This document shows positions 26,052 to 35,863 of a stretch of DNA of 64,000 nt, piece after piece. Source of the DNA: Polyangium sp. 6x1 (GTDB taxonomy: Bacteria; Myxococcota_A; Polyangia; Polyangiales; Polyangiaceae). The notes under the pieces are model-generated. The model ran no database searches. It had not been told where the DNA came from and saw only the letters and a list, made by a program, of their open reading frames with translations. A program made the position numbers and the translations under genes. How positions within the stretch are numbered: the first letter of the stretch is position 1; each line of letters opens with the position of its first letter. The stretch lies in contig NZ_JARZHH010000013.1 in the NCBI RefSeq assembly GCF_029946515.1, forward strand, positions 1 through 64,000, read 5' to 3'.

Positions 26052-29000
26052 ATGAAGTGGCGCGCCCTCGCCCGAGGGCGCGCGCCATTGGGACATGCTG
26101 GCAAGCCCTCTGGGCGCGCGGTGCACAGCGCACAGCGCCTCAGGGTCGAGGTGGCCGGGCTCTTCGGAGAGCCCGTGCGCGCGAGGCGGATCGAGCGCGC
26201 CCTGGGCGAGTTGCCGGGCGTGAGCGAGGCGCGAGCCAACGAGCACACGGGCACGGTGCTCTGCGTGCTCGCGCCAAACGCGGAGACGACGCGCGCGGAA
26301 GTGCTGTCGATCCTGGCAGAACACGAGGACTCGCAAGGGCCGCCGCCGCCCTCGCTGTCGCGGATCGCCGAGAGCGCGGCCGCGTCGATGCGCGACATGA
26401 TCCGCGCGTACGGGGCGAACGGCAGCGCCGACGACGATGACGACACGACCCCGGCGACGCCTTGGCACGCGCACTCGATCGAGGAGCTCACGCAGGCTTT
26501 TTCGGTCGATCTGCAGCGCGGGCTCGCGGCGACCGAGGCGTACCGGATCCTGCGCGAGGTCGGCCCGAACGTGCTCGCGGGCATCGCGCCGCGCACGTCG
26601 CTCGAGATCCTCGCAGGCCAGGTCTTCACGGTGCCGACGGCGCTGCTCGCGGGCGCCGCGGGCCTGTCGGTGCTGCTCGGCGATCTGCTGGAAGCAGGCG
26701 CGATCCTGCTCGTCGTGGGCTCGAACGTGGTCGTCGGATATTTCACGGAGTCACGCGCGGAGGAGCTGCTCGACGCGTGGAGCAAGTTCCGCGTGGAGTG
26801 GGCGCGTGTGCTGCGCGATGGCGTGGAGACGACCGTCGCGGCGAGCGACGTCGTCCCGGGCGACGTGCTCTGCGTGCGTGCCGGCGACGCGATCGCGGCG
26901 GATGCGCGGATCGTGGAGGCCACGGATCTGACGGTCGACGAGAGCACGCTGACGGGCGAGAGCGAGCCGGCGGAGAAGGGGACGGCCGCGGTGGTCGAGG
27001 GCGCGCCGGTCGCGGACCGCGACGACATGCTCTACGCGGGCACGGTCGTCGCGACGGGGAGCGCGCGTGCGATCGTCGTGGCGACGGGCAGGGCGACGGA
27101 GCTCGGCGCGATCCAGCGCGCGCTGTCGCACACGGCCGATCGCGCAGCTCCGCTCGAGCAGCAGCTCGATCAGCTCGGGCGCAGGGTGGCGGCGCTCGCG
27201 CTCGGGAGCTCGATCGCGGTGACGGCGCTCGGTCTTCTGCGCGGCCAGCCGCTCGCGGCGCTCGCGCGATCCGCCGTGGCGCTCGGCGTGGCGGCGATCC
27301 CCGAGGGGTTCCCCGCGGTCGGGACGACGGCGCTCGCGCTCGCGAGCCAGAGGCTCAACCGCAAGGGCATCGTGATCCGCAGGCTCGCGGCGGCCGAGAC
27401 GCTCGGCGCGGTGGGCGTGGTTTGCGCGGACAAGACGGGGACGTTGACCGAGAACCGCATGCGCGTCGCGGAGGTGTTTCTGCCGGGCGAGGGGCTCGTG
27501 CGGGTCGAGTACGGCGCGCCGTCGGGCGAGAACGGCGCGCCTCCGTCGCTCGGGCTCGTCGGCGAAGATGGGCAGCGCGTGCCGGTCTCGTCGCTGCGCG
27601 AGATCGGGCGCATCGCGGCGCTGAACGCGGACGTGGAGCTCGACGAGCGCGACGCGGTCACGAGCGGCAGCGGCACGGAGCGGGCGCTCGTCGAGTTCGC
27701 GATGGCGATCGGCTACCCGGTGCGGCGTCGAAGAGGCGCGGCGAAGCGTGTGCGCGAGGAGCGCCGCAGCGCGGAGCGGCCGTTCATGGTCACGGTGCAC
27801 GAGCACCCGGATCTCGGCCGGATCGAGCTCGTGAAGGGCGCGCCCGAGCCGGTGATCGAGCGCGCGAGCGTCGAGCCGTCCGAGCGCGCGCGCCTGCTCG
27901 CGATGAACGAAGCGATGGCGTCGCGGGGCCTGCGCGTGCTCGCGCTCGCGTGGCGGAAGGACGGCGAGCCACTTCAACGCGCGGGGCGACGCGCGGACGG
28001 GCCGAGCCACGCCTCGAACCCCGAGCAGACGCCCGAAGCGCCGCTCGTGCTCGCGGGCCTCGTGGGGATGCGGGATCCGCCGCGACGCGGGGTGCGCGAG
28101 GCGCTCGCGGTGCTGGCGGGCGCAGGCGTGCGGACGATGATGCTGACGGGCGATCAGGCGCGGACCGCGCAGGCGATCGGGGCCGAGCTCGGGATCGGTC
28201 CAGCCAACGTCTACAGCCGCGTGACGCCCGAGGCGAAGCTCGACGTCGTGCGCGAGCTGCAAGACGGCGGCGCGATCGTGGCGATGACGGGCGACGGCGT
28301 GAACGACGGCCCGGCGCTGAAGGCCGCGGACGTCGGCGTGGCGATGGGCGAGCGCGGGACGGACATCGCGCGCGCGGTCGCGGACGTGGTGCTCGCGCAC
28401 GACGACCTCGGCAGCCTCGCCGACGCGGTGAGCGAGGGCCGACGGCTCTACGACAACGTGCGGCGCGCGATCGAGTACCTCGTCGCGACGAACGCGAGCG
28501 AGGTGATGGTCATGCTCGCGGGCTCGGTCGTCGGCGCCGAGCCGCTCGGGCCGCTGCAGCTGCTCTGGATCAACATGCTGACGGACGTCGCGCCCGCGCT
28601 CGCGCTGGCGATCGAGCCCGCGGACGCGGACGTGATGCGCAGGCCCCCGCGTGATCCGCAGGCGCCGCTCTTCGGGCCGGCGCGTGGAAAGAAGCTCGCG
28701 CGCGAGGCCTCGAAGATGGCGGCGATCTCGCTCGCCGCCTACGGCATCGGAGCGCTCGGCCCCGGGGCGAGCTTGCCGCGGGCGCGCACGATGTCGTTCG
28801 CGTCGCTCGTCGTGGCGCAGCTCCTTCACGCGCGGTCGTGTCGATCGAGCGGCTCGCAGCCGAACCCGGAGCTAGACCGCGCGCTCGCGGCGAGCCTCGG
28901 CTTGCAGGCGGTGGCCCTCGGTCTGCCCGGCCTGCGCCGCGTGCTCGGCACGACGCCGCTCGGCCCGATCGATCTCTCGATCGCGGTGCTGCTCGGCCTG

Positions 29001-29171
29001 CTCCCGACGCTCGCGCGGGAAGGGAAGTCGCTGTTCAACCCGGAGGCTCCGATCGTGGTGGAGCGACGCGACATGGCGGCGGGATCGACCTTGATCGGAG
29101 CGGACGATCGGCGCGCGCCGGTGGACTGGGCGTCTTCGCCCGTGATGTTCGAGGAGGAAGCTCGTCGATGA
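26052..29171 (+). CDS. P-type (P2-like) cation-transporting ATPase with degenerate HMA-like N terminus
   Basis: About 1039 residues from ATG 26052; GTG 26007 is an alternative, and neither has a clear ribosome site. An N-terminal region ([20 protein letters not shown]...[10 protein letters not shown]) looks like a metal-binding HMA fold without the CxxC. A cation-ATPase N-terminal domain ([20 protein letters not shown]) follows, then DESTLTGES (actuator), [11 protein letters not shown] (the TM4 site, PEG type as in Ca/Mg pumps, not the CPC of heavy-metal pumps), DKTGTLTEN (phosphorylated Asp, about residue 460), and [23 protein letters not shown]-terminal TM helices follow. The ion is unknown. 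The stop overlaps the next start (ATGA), and two small membrane or HMA-like proteins follow in the operon. Confidence 0.9.
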   Translation: MKWRALARGRAPLGHAGKPSGRAVHSAQRLRVEVAGLFGEPVRARRIERALGELPGVSEARANEHTGTVLCVLAPNAETTRAEVLSILAEHEDSQGPPPPSLSRIAESAAASMRDMIRAYGANGSADDDDDTTPATPWHAHSIEELTQAFSVDLQRGLAATEAYRILREVGPNVLAGIAPRTSLEILAGQVFTVPTALLAGAAGLSVLLGDLLEAGAILLVVGSNVVVGYFTESRAEELLDAWSKFRVEWARVLRDGVETTVAASDVVPGDVLCVRAGDAIAADARIVEATDLTVDESTLTGESEPAEKGTAAVVEGAPVADRDDMLYAGTVVATGSARAIVVATGRATELGAIQRALSHTADRAAPLEQQLDQLGRRVAALALGSSIAVTALGLLRGQPLAALARSAVALGVAAIPEGFPAVGTTALALASQRLNRKGIVIRRLAAAETLGAVGVVCADKTGTLTENRMRVAEVFLPGEGLVRVEYGAPSGENGAPPSLGLVGEDGQRVPVSSLREIGRIAALNADVELDERDAVTSGSGTERALVEFAMAIGYPVRRRRGAAKRVREERRSAERPFMVTVHEHPDLGRIELVKGAPEPVIERASVEPSERARLLAMNEAMASRGLRVLALAWRKDGEPLQRAGRRADGPSHASNPEQTPEAPLVLAGLVGMRDPPRRGVREALAVLAGAGVRTMMLTGDQARTAQAIGAELGIGPANVYSRVTPEAKLDVVRELQDGGAIVAMTGDGVNDGPALKAADVGVAMGERGTDIARAVADVVLAHDDLGSLADAVSEGRRLYDNVRRAIEYLVATNASEVMVMLAGSVVGAEPLGPLQLLWINMLTDVAPALALAIEPADADVMRRPPRDPQAPLFGPARGKKLAREASKMAAISLAAYGIGALGPGASLPRARTMSFASLVVAQLLHARSCRSSGSQPNPELDRALAASLGLQAVALGLPGLRRVLGTTPLGPIDLSIAVLLGLLPTLAREGKSLFNPEAPIVVERRDMAAGSTLIGADDRRAPVDWASSPVMFEEEARR

Positions 29172-29470
29172 AATTTCATACGCCATCGTTCATTCTCGGC
29201 TTTGGGAGCGCGGTCGTCGTGATGGGGACCGCGCGCCGGCTCAAGCCCGCGGTCGTGGAGATCGGGGCGCTCGGCCTGCACCTGGCGCACCTCGGCCGGG
29301 CCGTCCTGGAGCGGCAACGCGAGCACGCGGAGGACCTCTGGGCCGAGGTCGAGGAGCGCGCGCGTCACATGCGAAAGGCGCCGCGTCGCGCTCGCGCGGG
29401 CGCGACGACCGGCAACGGCAAACACGTGCCGAGCGCGGCGGGCGCGCAGGCCAACGCTGCATCGCACTGA
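29168..29470 (+). CDS. Small membrane-associated protein of the P-type ATPase operon
   Basis: 100 residues, ATG 29168 overlapping the ATPase stop by 4 bp, so translation is coupled. One hydrophobic segment (FILGFGSAVVVMGTARRLKP) is followed by an amphipathic helix AVLERQREHAEDLWAEVEERA and a basic/Ala-rich tail. It resembles small DUF5132-like proteins that accompany certain P-type ATPases, although I cannot confirm the family. A structural or regulatory subunit of the pump is a reasonable guess from position only. Confidence 0.72.
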   Translation: MKFHTPSFILGFGSAVVVMGTARRLKPAVVEIGALGLHLAHLGRAVLERQREHAEDLWAEVEERARHMRKAPRRARAGATTGNGKHVPSAAGAQANAASH

Positions 29471-29504
29471 GCGACGTCGAGCGAGAGGGAAGGGGAGGAG
29501 AGAC

Positions 29505-30077
29505 GTGATACCCAGCGAGCAGTGGAGTGAGCTCGTCCATAGCCTTCCGCGCCGCGTGCGGCTGCGGTCGCGCGCGATCGTGGGCAACCGCGACGCGTGC
29601 GTGCGCCTCGCGGAGAAGCTCGCGATGATGGATCCGAGCTGCGAGCGCGTGGAGGTGCGGCCGTGGACGGGCTCGGTGATCGTGGAGCGCGAGGAAGGGA
29701 CGCTCGACGCCGAGGCCGTGCGCGAGATGCTGGAGCGCCTCGTGGCCGAGGAGCGCGACGAGCAGGGCCGCAAGTTGACCGACATCGGCCACGACGCCCT
29801 GCCAGGCCCGACGCGCGTGGCGAAGGCCGTGGCGCACGCGTTCGCGGAGATCAACAGCGACGTGCGGAGCGCGCTCGATCACCGCGCGGATCTCGGGACG
29901 CTGATGCCGGTCTTGTTCTTCTCGCTCGGCCTCGTCGAGATCGGCGTGTCGCGGAAGCTGCCGGCGCCAGCCTGGTTCAACCTGGTCTGGTGGTCGATCC
30001 GGTCGTTCATGACGTTCAACGCCGGAGCAGTGGAGCAGGAGGGGAAGGCGGTGGCCGCCGACGGAGGGCTGGACTAG
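29505..30077 (+). CDS. HMA_2-like domain membrane protein
   Basis: 190 residues from GTG 29505 with a strong GGGGAGGAG ribosome site. The N-terminal part (VHSLPRRVRLRSRAI, then ERVEVRPWTGSVIVEREEG) matches the degenerate heavy-metal-associated fold (HMA_2) that lacks the metal-binding cysteines. Two membrane helices follow (LMPVLFFSLGLVEIGV, WFNLVWWSIRSFMTF). Such proteins are encoded next to P-type ATPases of the CtpH/CtpI-like group and resemble that group's own N-terminal part, so this protein may be a detached regulatory module of the pump encoded two genes upstream. Confidence 0.8.
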   Translation: MIPSEQWSELVHSLPRRVRLRSRAIVGNRDACVRLAEKLAMMDPSCERVEVRPWTGSVIVEREEGTLDAEAVREMLERLVAEERDEQGRKLTDIGHDALPGPTRVAKAVAHAFAEINSDVRSALDHRADLGTLMPVLFFSLGLVEIGVSRKLPAPAWFNLVWWSIRSFMTFNAGAVEQEGKAVAADGGLD

Positions 30078-30087
30078 CGGCTACGGC

Positions 30088-30741
30088 ATGCGCTCCGCGT
30101 TCCCTGCGCTCGCATGCCTCGCCCTTCTCCTCCCCGCCTGCGGCTCCCACGCCGAAACCCAGCCCCTCGTCGTCGACCCGCTCCCTCCGCGCCGCGGCCG
30201 CTCCTCCGCGCCCGCTTCCGCCTCCGCAGCCGCCTCCGCACCCACCTCCGCTGCCGCGCTCGCGCCCGCGCCCGTGCCCGATCCCGAGGCCGCGCGCCTC
30301 TTCCTCGAACGTTACGCCGCGCCCGCGCTCCCGCTCCTGCCCGACGTTCGCCCCTCGCGTGTCCTCGGGCTCGCCTTTGATGGCTCGGTGCGCGGCGAGA
30401 CGGCGGGCATGTCCGCGGAGGGAGCGCGCTTCGGCGCGACGCTCGCCGAGGGAGAGCGCGCGTGGGTGCCGGTCTCGTATCCGGTCGGCGCTTGCGTCAC
30501 CGTCGTCGCGCAGGGCGGCATCGGCGTCGTCGAGGTCGACCTCTTCCTCACCACGAGCGGACCCGCGCCCGTGCGCATCGTCGCGCAGGATGCGCGCACG
30601 GGGCCGACCGCCGTCATCGGCGGCAAGGATGACTGCTTCCTGCTCCTCGAACCCTTCATCGGCAACCTTTCGGTCTCCGTGCGCAAGGGCTCCGGCATGG
30701 TGCTCGTCCAGCAGTTCCGACCCGTCACGCGCGATCGTTGA
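30088..30741 (+). CDS. Lipoprotein of unknown function
   Basis: 217 residues, ATG 30088, signal MRSAFPALACLALLLPACGS with a lipobox. A Pro/Ala/Ser-rich linker (about 30-70) is followed by a compact domain with AFDGSVRGETAGMSAEGARF, VSYPVGACVTVVAQGGIGVV, DLFLTTSGPAPVRIVAQDAR and a pattern of beta strands with two cysteines (ACVT, DDCF). The domain arrangement is common in lipoproteins of Polyangiales, but no role is known. It sits 10 bp after the HMA_2-like gene and 48 bp before dprA. Confidence 0.78.
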   Translation: MRSAFPALACLALLLPACGSHAETQPLVVDPLPPRRGRSSAPASASAAASAPTSAAALAPAPVPDPEAARLFLERYAAPALPLLPDVRPSRVLGLAFDGSVRGETAGMSAEGARFGATLAEGERAWVPVSYPVGACVTVVAQGGIGVVEVDLFLTTSGPAPVRIVAQDARTGPTAVIGGKDDCFLLLEPFIGNLSVSVRKGSGMVLVQQFRPVTRDR

Positions 30742-30789
30742 GACGAACGATTTCACGCAACACGCGCCGCGCGCCGTCGATGGACGCGC

Positions 30790-31713
30790 GTGCCTCCCTC
30801 CATCGTCCTCGCGCCCGACGCGCCTGCGTATCCCGCCGTCCTCCGTGCCCTCGCCACCCCCGAGCGAGCCCCGCCGACCTTGTACCTCCGCGGCGCCCTT
30901 CCCAGCTTGCCCGGCGTCGCCGTCGTCGGCCGCCGCGCAGCCAGCGCCGAGGCGCGCGCCTTCACGCGCACACTCGTCCGCGACCTCGTCTCCGCCGGTT
31001 TCGCGATCTGGTCGGGCGGCGCGTTCGGCGTCGACGCGGCTGCGCACGAGGCTGCCCTCGAAGCCGGCGGCCTGACCGTCGTCGTCACGGGCGCTGGGCT
31101 CGACTGCCCGTACCCGCTCGAACATGTGCCCCTCTTCGATCGTGTCCTCGCCGCGGGCGGCGCGCTGCTCTCGCGCTTGCCCGACACGAGCCCCCCGCGC
31201 CCTCAGCATTTTCTCGCGCGAAACCACGTGCTTGCTGCGCTCACGCTCGCGACCGTCGTCGTCGAGGCGGGCTTCAAGAGTGGCGCTCGTTCGGCGGCTG
31301 CGGCCGCGCGCAAGCTCGGCCGACCGCTCGGCGTCGTGCCGCATCCTCCGTGGTCGGAGGCTGGCGCGGGCTGCGCGGAGGAGCTAGCCATGGGGGCCCG
31401 CGCGGTCACCTGTGCGGCGGACGTCCTCGGCGCCGTGGGTCACGGCCCTGCTCCTCGCAGAAGGCGCGCGGAGACGGAGCCGAGGCTCCCCGCTCGGGGT
31501 CTTCCCCTCCCGTTCGAGGGGACCTTCGGCCCTCTCGGCGCTCTCGAAAAGACCGTTCTTGGTGTTTTGGGGGACACCCCGACGCATCTAGACGTGATCT
31601 GCGATACGGTCGGGGCGCCTCTTCCTGCGGTCGCTGGGGCGCTCTTGACGTTGACACTACAGGCCGTAGTAGTAGAGGGCCCCGCCGGCTCCTACCGGCG
31701 GGGCAATCGCTAG
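30790..31713 (+). CDS. dprA: DNA-processing protein DprA
   Basis: 307 residues from GTG 30790. DprA protects incoming single-stranded DNA and loads RecA during natural transformation. The Rossmann-like DprA core is clear: VAVVGRRAAS, IWSGGAFGVDAAAHEAAL, TVVVTGAGLDCPYP, the substrate loop PRPQHFLARNHVLAAL and VVVEAGFKSGARSAAAAARK. A C-terminal winged-helix-like domain (ALEKTVLGVLGDTPTHLDVI...VVEGPAGSYRRG) is present, as in many full-length DprA. It heads the dprA-topA-trmFO row, an order also seen in Firmicutes. A strong hairpin overlaps its last codons and a terminator follows. Confidence 0.92.
   Translation: MPPSIVLAPDAPAYPAVLRALATPERAPPTLYLRGALPSLPGVAVVGRRAASAEARAFTRTLVRDLVSAGFAIWSGGAFGVDAAAHEAALEAGGLTVVVTGAGLDCPYPLEHVPLFDRVLAAGGALLSRLPDTSPPRPQHFLARNHVLAALTLATVVVEAGFKSGARSAAAAARKLGRPLGVVPHPPWSEAGAGCAEELAMGARAVTCAADVLGAVGHGPAPRRRRAETEPRLPARGLPLPFEGTFGPLGALEKTVLGVLGDTPTHLDVICDTVGAPLPAVAGALLTLTLQAVVVEGPAGSYRRGNR
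31679..31704 (+). other. Perfect 10-bp hairpin over the dprA 3' end
   Basis: GCCCCGCCGG (31679-31688) pairs with CCGGCGGGGC (31695-31704) over a six-base loop, inside the coding end of dprA. There is no T-run. It may slow polymerase or protect the 3' end just ahead of the terminator. Confidence 0.5.
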
Positions 31714-31715
31714 AT

Positions 31716-31761
31716 GGGCCCACCTGCTCGGTTTGCGAGCCGAGCGGGCCCACCGGTTTTT
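31716..31761 (+). terminator. Rho-independent terminator after dprA
   Basis: GGGCCC (31716-31721) and GCTCGG (31726-31731) pair with CCGAGC (31740-31745) and GGGCCC (31746-31751) around an eight-base loop, followed by a five-T run (31757-31761). It lies between dprA and topA, so topA probably has its own promoter. Confidence 0.75.
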
Positions 31762-31801
31762 CCCCTCGTCCTCACGCAATTTGCTCGATCAGAAGGTGGT
31801 G

Positions 31802-34381
31802 ATGGCCAAGACGCTCGTCATCGTGGAGTCGCCGGCCAAGGCGAAGACGATCAAGAAGTACCTCGGCTCGGGGTACGACGTCGTCGCCTCCAAGGGGCAT
31901 TTGAAGGATCTGCCCAAGAACCAGAACGCCGTCGACGTCGCGAACGACTTCACCGAGAAGTACGAGGTCATCGTCGGGAAGGAGAAAGTCCTCCAGGAGC
32001 TGAAGGACGCGGCCAAGAAGGTGGACGCGGTGCTCCTGGCGACCGACCCTGATCGCGAGGGCGAGGCGATCGCTTGGCACATCCTCGAGGAGATCCAGGA
32101 CGACAAGCTCCGGGTCGAGCGCGTGGAGTTCCACGAGATCACGAAGAAAGGCGTCGACCACGGCGTCCAGCACCCCCGGCCGCTCGACATCAACCTCTAC
32201 GATGCCCAGCGCGCTCGCCGCGTGCTCGATCGCATCGTGGGCTACGACGTCTCGGCGCTCGTCTGGTCGAAGCTCGCGTTCGGCTTGTCCGCCGGTCGCG
32301 TGCAGTCGGTCGCGCTGCGCCTGATCGTCGACCGCGAGCGTGAGATCGAGGCGTTCGTCCCCGAGGAGTACTGGAACGTCTCGGCCGGACTCTCGGCGCC
32401 GAGCGGCGCGGCCTTCGTGGCCAAGCTCGCCGCGGCCGAGGGCGAGAAGTTCGAGGTGAAGAACGGCGAGACGGCGGCCTTCGTGCGCGCCGATCTCGAG
32501 AGCGCGAGCTGCAAGGTCGCGAAGGTCACGCGCCGCGAGCAGAAGCGCAACCCGCCTGCGCCGTACACGACCTCGAAGCTCCAGCAGGACGCGACGAACA
32601 TCCTGCATTTCGGCACGAAGCGCACGATGCAGGTCGCGCAGGGGCTCTACGAAGGCGTCGACCTCAAGCAGGACGGCGGCCCGGTCGGTCTCATCACCTA
32701 CATCCGTACCGACTCGACGCGCGTCAGCGACGACGCCATCGCCGAGGTGCGCCAGGCGATCGAGAAGCGTTACGGCAAGTCGTTTGTCCCCGACAAACCG
32801 AACGTCTACAAGTCCAAGAAGAACGCGCAGGACGCGCACGAGGCGATCCGCCCGACGGACGTCAACATCCATCCGGAGTCGGTCAAGAAGCACCTCAAGG
32901 ACGAGCAGTACAAGCTGTACAAGCTCATCTGGAACCGCTTCGTCGCCTCGCAGATGACGCCTGCGGTCTACGATCGGACGACGGTCGAGATCCAGGCCGA
33001 GCCGACGCGCGGCGACGCGTCTCGCAAGTCGTACATGCTCCGCTCGACGGGGCGCGTGCTCAAGGACAAGGGCTGGCTCGAGGTCACCGAGGGGCAGCGC
33101 GACTTCGCGGGCGAGGAAGACGCCGCGGCGGACGGCGAGGCCCCGGAGCCCACGGCCGCGGCGAAGGCCGCGCCGGTCGAGGAGGACAGCGATGCGCTCC
33201 TGCCCGAGATGAACGAGGGCGACGTGATTCGTCTCTCGACGACGCCCGGCGTGGTGACGGAGCAGAAGTTCACGCAGCCGCCGCCGCGCTACAACGAAGG
33301 CTCGCTCGTGCGTGAGCTCGAGAAGCGCGGCATCGGCCGGCCGTCGACGTACGCCGAGATCATCAGCAAGGTGCAGCAGCGCGCCTACGTGGAGAAGCTC
33401 CCGGGCGGCGCGTTCCAGCCGACGCAGCTCGGCAAGTTCGTGGTCGAGGGCCTCGTGCGCTCGAACCTCGACTTCATGGATCCGAACTTCACCGCGCAGA
33501 TGGAGGAGGAGCTCGACGAGGTCGGCGCCGGCAAGATCAAGCGCGAGCAGCTCCTCAAGAAGTTCTACAAGCGCTTCCGCCAGCAGCTCGAGCCGGCGAA
33601 GAAGCTCGCTTCGTGGAAGCCGCCGTCGGAGAAGACGGGCATCCCCTGCGAGGAGTGCGGCGAAGGGGAGATGATCAAGAAGTGGGGCAAGAACGGCTAC
33701 TTCTTGAGCTGCAGCCGCTACCCCAAGTGCAAGGCCACGCGCGACCTTTCGAACAGCGCGCAGGCCGTGCGCGAGACGGACATCACCTGCGACAAGTGCG
33801 GCAAGCCCATGGTGATCCGCACCGGCCGTTACGGTGACTTCCTCTCCTGCACGGGTTATCCGGGCTGCAAGAACGCGCGCCCCGTGCCTCTCGGCGTCGC
33901 CTGCCCGCAGTGCGGCGGCGACATCATCGAGGTCCGGCCGCGCAAGAAGGGCGGGCGCACGTTCTACGGCTGCTCGAACTTCAACGCCGAGCAGAAGTGC
34001 GACTTCAAGCTCTGGGCGAAGCCCGTCGCCACCCCGTGCCCGACCTGCGGCGCCAAGTTCCTGACCCGCACGGCCGGCAAGAAGCCGATGCTCGTCTGCG
34101 CGACGAAGGACTGCGGCTTCAAGCAAGAGGTGCCCGAGGAGGACGAGGCGGGCCTCGCCGGCGCCGCGCCGGAAGGCGCCGCCGCCGGGGACGAGGGCGA
34201 AGGCGGATCGGCCGAGGCCGACGCGCCGTCCGAGCCCAAGGCCGCGCCCAAGGCCAAGGCCGAGCCCAAGCCCGCGCCCAAGGCCGAGGCGAAGCCCAAG
34301 GCCGCGGCGAAGACCGCCGAGAAGAAGGGCGCCACGAAGACGCCGTCGAAGTCGAAGAGCAACGGCCGCGCCTCGGCCTAG
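31802..34381 (+). CDS. topA: DNA topoisomerase I
   Basis: 859 residues, ATG 31802 (the open frame upstream overlaps the terminator and is not used). A type IA enzyme relaxing negative supercoils. The Toprim domain has VIVESPAKAKTIKKYLG and LATDPDREGEAIAWH; the active-site Tyr (about 300) is in GLITYIRTDSTR; SAGRVQSVALRLIV and GIGRPSTYAEIIS are typical. The C terminus has four Cys-rich zinc-ribbon units (PCEECGEG...CSRYPKCK; CDKCGKP...CTGYPGCK; CPQCGGD...CSNFNAEQKC; CPTCGAK...CATKDCG). It ends with about 80 residues of A/K/P/E-rich low-complexity tail, histone-like, longer than in E. coli TopA, probably a DNA-binding extension. Followed 63 bp later by trmFO. Confidence 0.96.
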   Translation: MAKTLVIVESPAKAKTIKKYLGSGYDVVASKGHLKDLPKNQNAVDVANDFTEKYEVIVGKEKVLQELKDAAKKVDAVLLATDPDREGEAIAWHILEEIQDDKLRVERVEFHEITKKGVDHGVQHPRPLDINLYDAQRARRVLDRIVGYDVSALVWSKLAFGLSAGRVQSVALRLIVDREREIEAFVPEEYWNVSAGLSAPSGAAFVAKLAAAEGEKFEVKNGETAAFVRADLESASCKVAKVTRREQKRNPPAPYTTSKLQQDATNILHFGTKRTMQVAQGLYEGVDLKQDGGPVGLITYIRTDSTRVSDDAIAEVRQAIEKRYGKSFVPDKPNVYKSKKNAQDAHEAIRPTDVNIHPESVKKHLKDEQYKLYKLIWNRFVASQMTPAVYDRTTVEIQAEPTRGDASRKSYMLRSTGRVLKDKGWLEVTEGQRDFAGEEDAAADGEAPEPTAAAKAAPVEEDSDALLPEMNEGDVIRLSTTPGVVTEQKFTQPPPRYNEGSLVRELEKRGIGRPSTYAEIISKVQQRAYVEKLPGGAFQPTQLGKFVVEGLVRSNLDFMDPNFTAQMEEELDEVGAGKIKREQLLKKFYKRFRQQLEPAKKLASWKPPSEKTGIPCEECGEGEMIKKWGKNGYFLSCSRYPKCKATRDLSNSAQAVRETDITCDKCGKPMVIRTGRYGDFLSCTGYPGCKNARPVPLGVACPQCGGDIIEVRPRKKGGRTFYGCSNFNAEQKCDFKLWAKPVATPCPTCGAKFLTRTAGKKPMLVCATKDCGFKQEVPEEDEAGLAGAAPEGAAAGDEGEGGSAEADAPSEPKAAPKAKAEPKPAPKAEAKPKAAAKTAEKKGATKTPSKSKSNGRASA

Positions 34382-34444
34382 TCACCCCCTCCCTCCCCCA
34401 AGGCGCGCCCGTTTGTCGCGGCGCGCCTCTCATCCCCCGACACC

Positions 34445-35833
34445 ATGACCGAAGCTCGTCCCCACGACGTCACCATCGTCGGCGCCGGCCTGGCCGGCTG
34501 CGAAGCCGCCTTTCAGCTTGCCGAGCGCGGCTTTGCCGTGCGCCTGCTCGAGATGAAGCCAGCGCGCCGCACGCCCGCGCAGACGAGCGATTTCTTCGCT
34601 GAGCTCGTCTGCTCGAACTCCCTGCGCGGCGCCGCGCTCGCGAACGCCGTCGGCTTGCTCAAGGAAGAGCTTCGCCGCGTCGGCTCGCTCCTCATGCGCG
34701 TCGCCGATCGCACGGCCGTTCCGGCGGGCGGCGCGCTCGCCGTGGATCGCGAGCTCTTCGGCGCCGAGATGACGAAGACCATGCGCGAGCACCCGCGCAT
34801 CACGGTCGAGGCCCGCGAGGTCACCGAGATCCCCGCGGATCGCCCCGTCATCCTCGCGACCGGCCCGCTCACCGCGGACGCGCTCGCCTCCGCGATCGCC
34901 GAGGCCGTCGGCACGAAGCACCTCGCCTACTACGACGCGATCGCGCCCATCCTGAGCGCCGAGTCGATCAACTGGTCGAAGGTGTGGAAGCAGTCGCGCT
35001 GGGGCAAAGGCACGGCCGAGCGCGCGCAGGAGCCCGGCCGCAAGATGATGGCCGAGGACGCCGAGGAGAGCGGCGACGAGGCGTACGTCAACTGTCCCTT
35101 CGACGAGGAGACGTACCGCGCGTTCGTCGCGGCGCTCGTCGCGGCGGAGAAGGTCGCGCCGCGCGAGTTCGAGGACGTGCGTTACTTCGAGGGCTGCTTG
35201 CCTTGCGAGGTCATGGCCGAGCGCGGCGAGCGCACGCTCGCGTACGGGCCGATGAAGCCCGTCGGGCTCGTCGATCCACGCACGGGCCGGCGGCCGCACG
35301 CCGTGATCCAGCTCCGGGCCGAGGACGCGGCCGCGACGGCGTACAACATGGTGGGTTTTCAGACCCGCATGAAGTACCCCGAGCAACTGCGCGTCTTCCG
35401 CATGGTCCCGGGCCTCGAAGAGGCGGAGTTTCTGCGGTTCGGCTCGGTGCATCGCAACACGTTCGTCGACGCGCCGCGCGTGCTCGGTCCTGGGATGGAG
35501 ATGCGGAGCTTGCCGGGCGTCTTCCTCGCGGGTCAGGTCGCGGGCGTCGAGGGCTACGTGGAGAGCGCGGCGGCGGGGTTTGTCTGCGCGGTGCTCCTCG
35601 CGCAGAGGCTCGCGGGCAAACCGCTCGCGCCGCCGCCGAAGACGACGGCGCTCGGCGGCATCCTCACGCACCTCGGCCGCGAACAACCCTCGTATCAGCC
35701 CTCGAACATCACGTGGGCGCACCTGCCGCCGCTCGAAGGCACGAAGTCGAAGCTCGCGAAGCGCGCGCGGTACGAGGCGATGGCCGAGCGCGCGCTCGCC
35801 GATCTCGATCCCTGGAAAAACCAGGCCCTCTGA
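34445..35833 (+). CDS. trmFO: Folate-dependent tRNA (uracil-5-)-methyltransferase TrmFO
   Basis: 462 residues, ATG 34445. It makes ribothymidine at position 54 of tRNA using methylenetetrahydrofolate and FAD. The FAD-binding motif [18 protein letters not shown] is at the N terminus; [10 protein letters not shown] contains the conserved Cys near the active site; [47 protein letters not shown] and [29 protein letters not shown] are family signatures. Length is typical (about 440-470). Its position after topA repeats the Firmicute topA-trmFO arrangement. Its stop codon is part of an 11-bp tandem repeat. Confidence 0.95.
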   Translation: MTEARPHDVTIVGAGLAGCEAAFQLAERGFAVRLLEMKPARRTPAQTSDFFAELVCSNSLRGAALANAVGLLKEELRRVGSLLMRVADRTAVPAGGALAVDRELFGAEMTKTMREHPRITVEAREVTEIPADRPVILATGPLTADALASAIAEAVGTKHLAYYDAIAPILSAESINWSKVWKQSRWGKGTAERAQEPGRKMMAEDAEESGDEAYVNCPFDEETYRAFVAALVAAEKVAPREFEDVRYFEGCLPCEVMAERGERTLAYGPMKPVGLVDPRTGRRPHAVIQLRAEDAAATAYNMVGFQTRMKYPEQLRVFRMVPGLEEAEFLRFGSVHRNTFVDAPRVLGPGMEMRSLPGVFLAGQVAGVEGYVESAAAGFVCAVLLAQRLAGKPLAPPPKTTALGGILTHLGREQPSYQPSNITWAHLPPLEGTKSKLAKRARYEAMAERALADLDPWKNQAL

Positions 35834-35863
35834 TCACGCCCTGATCACGCCCTGATCACGCCC
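35831..35863. repeat. Three 11-bp tandem repeats starting at the trmFO stop
   Basis: TGATCACGCCC occurs three times without gaps (35831, 35842, 35853); the first TGA is the trmFO stop codon. Each unit has a TGATCA palindrome and an ATCACG half-site at 11-bp spacing, echoing the TTCACG/GTCACG sites near 18.4, 19.3 and 24.6 kb. Confidence 0.85.

Noticed and set aside
26751-28829. 692-codon minus-strand frame opposite the P-type ATPase
   Set aside because: Shadow of the ATPase; His/Arg-rich without motifs.
31772-34126. Large minus-strand frame opposite topA
   Set aside because: topA is unmistakable on the plus strand; the antisense frame is Leu/Arg/Ala-rich with no motifs.
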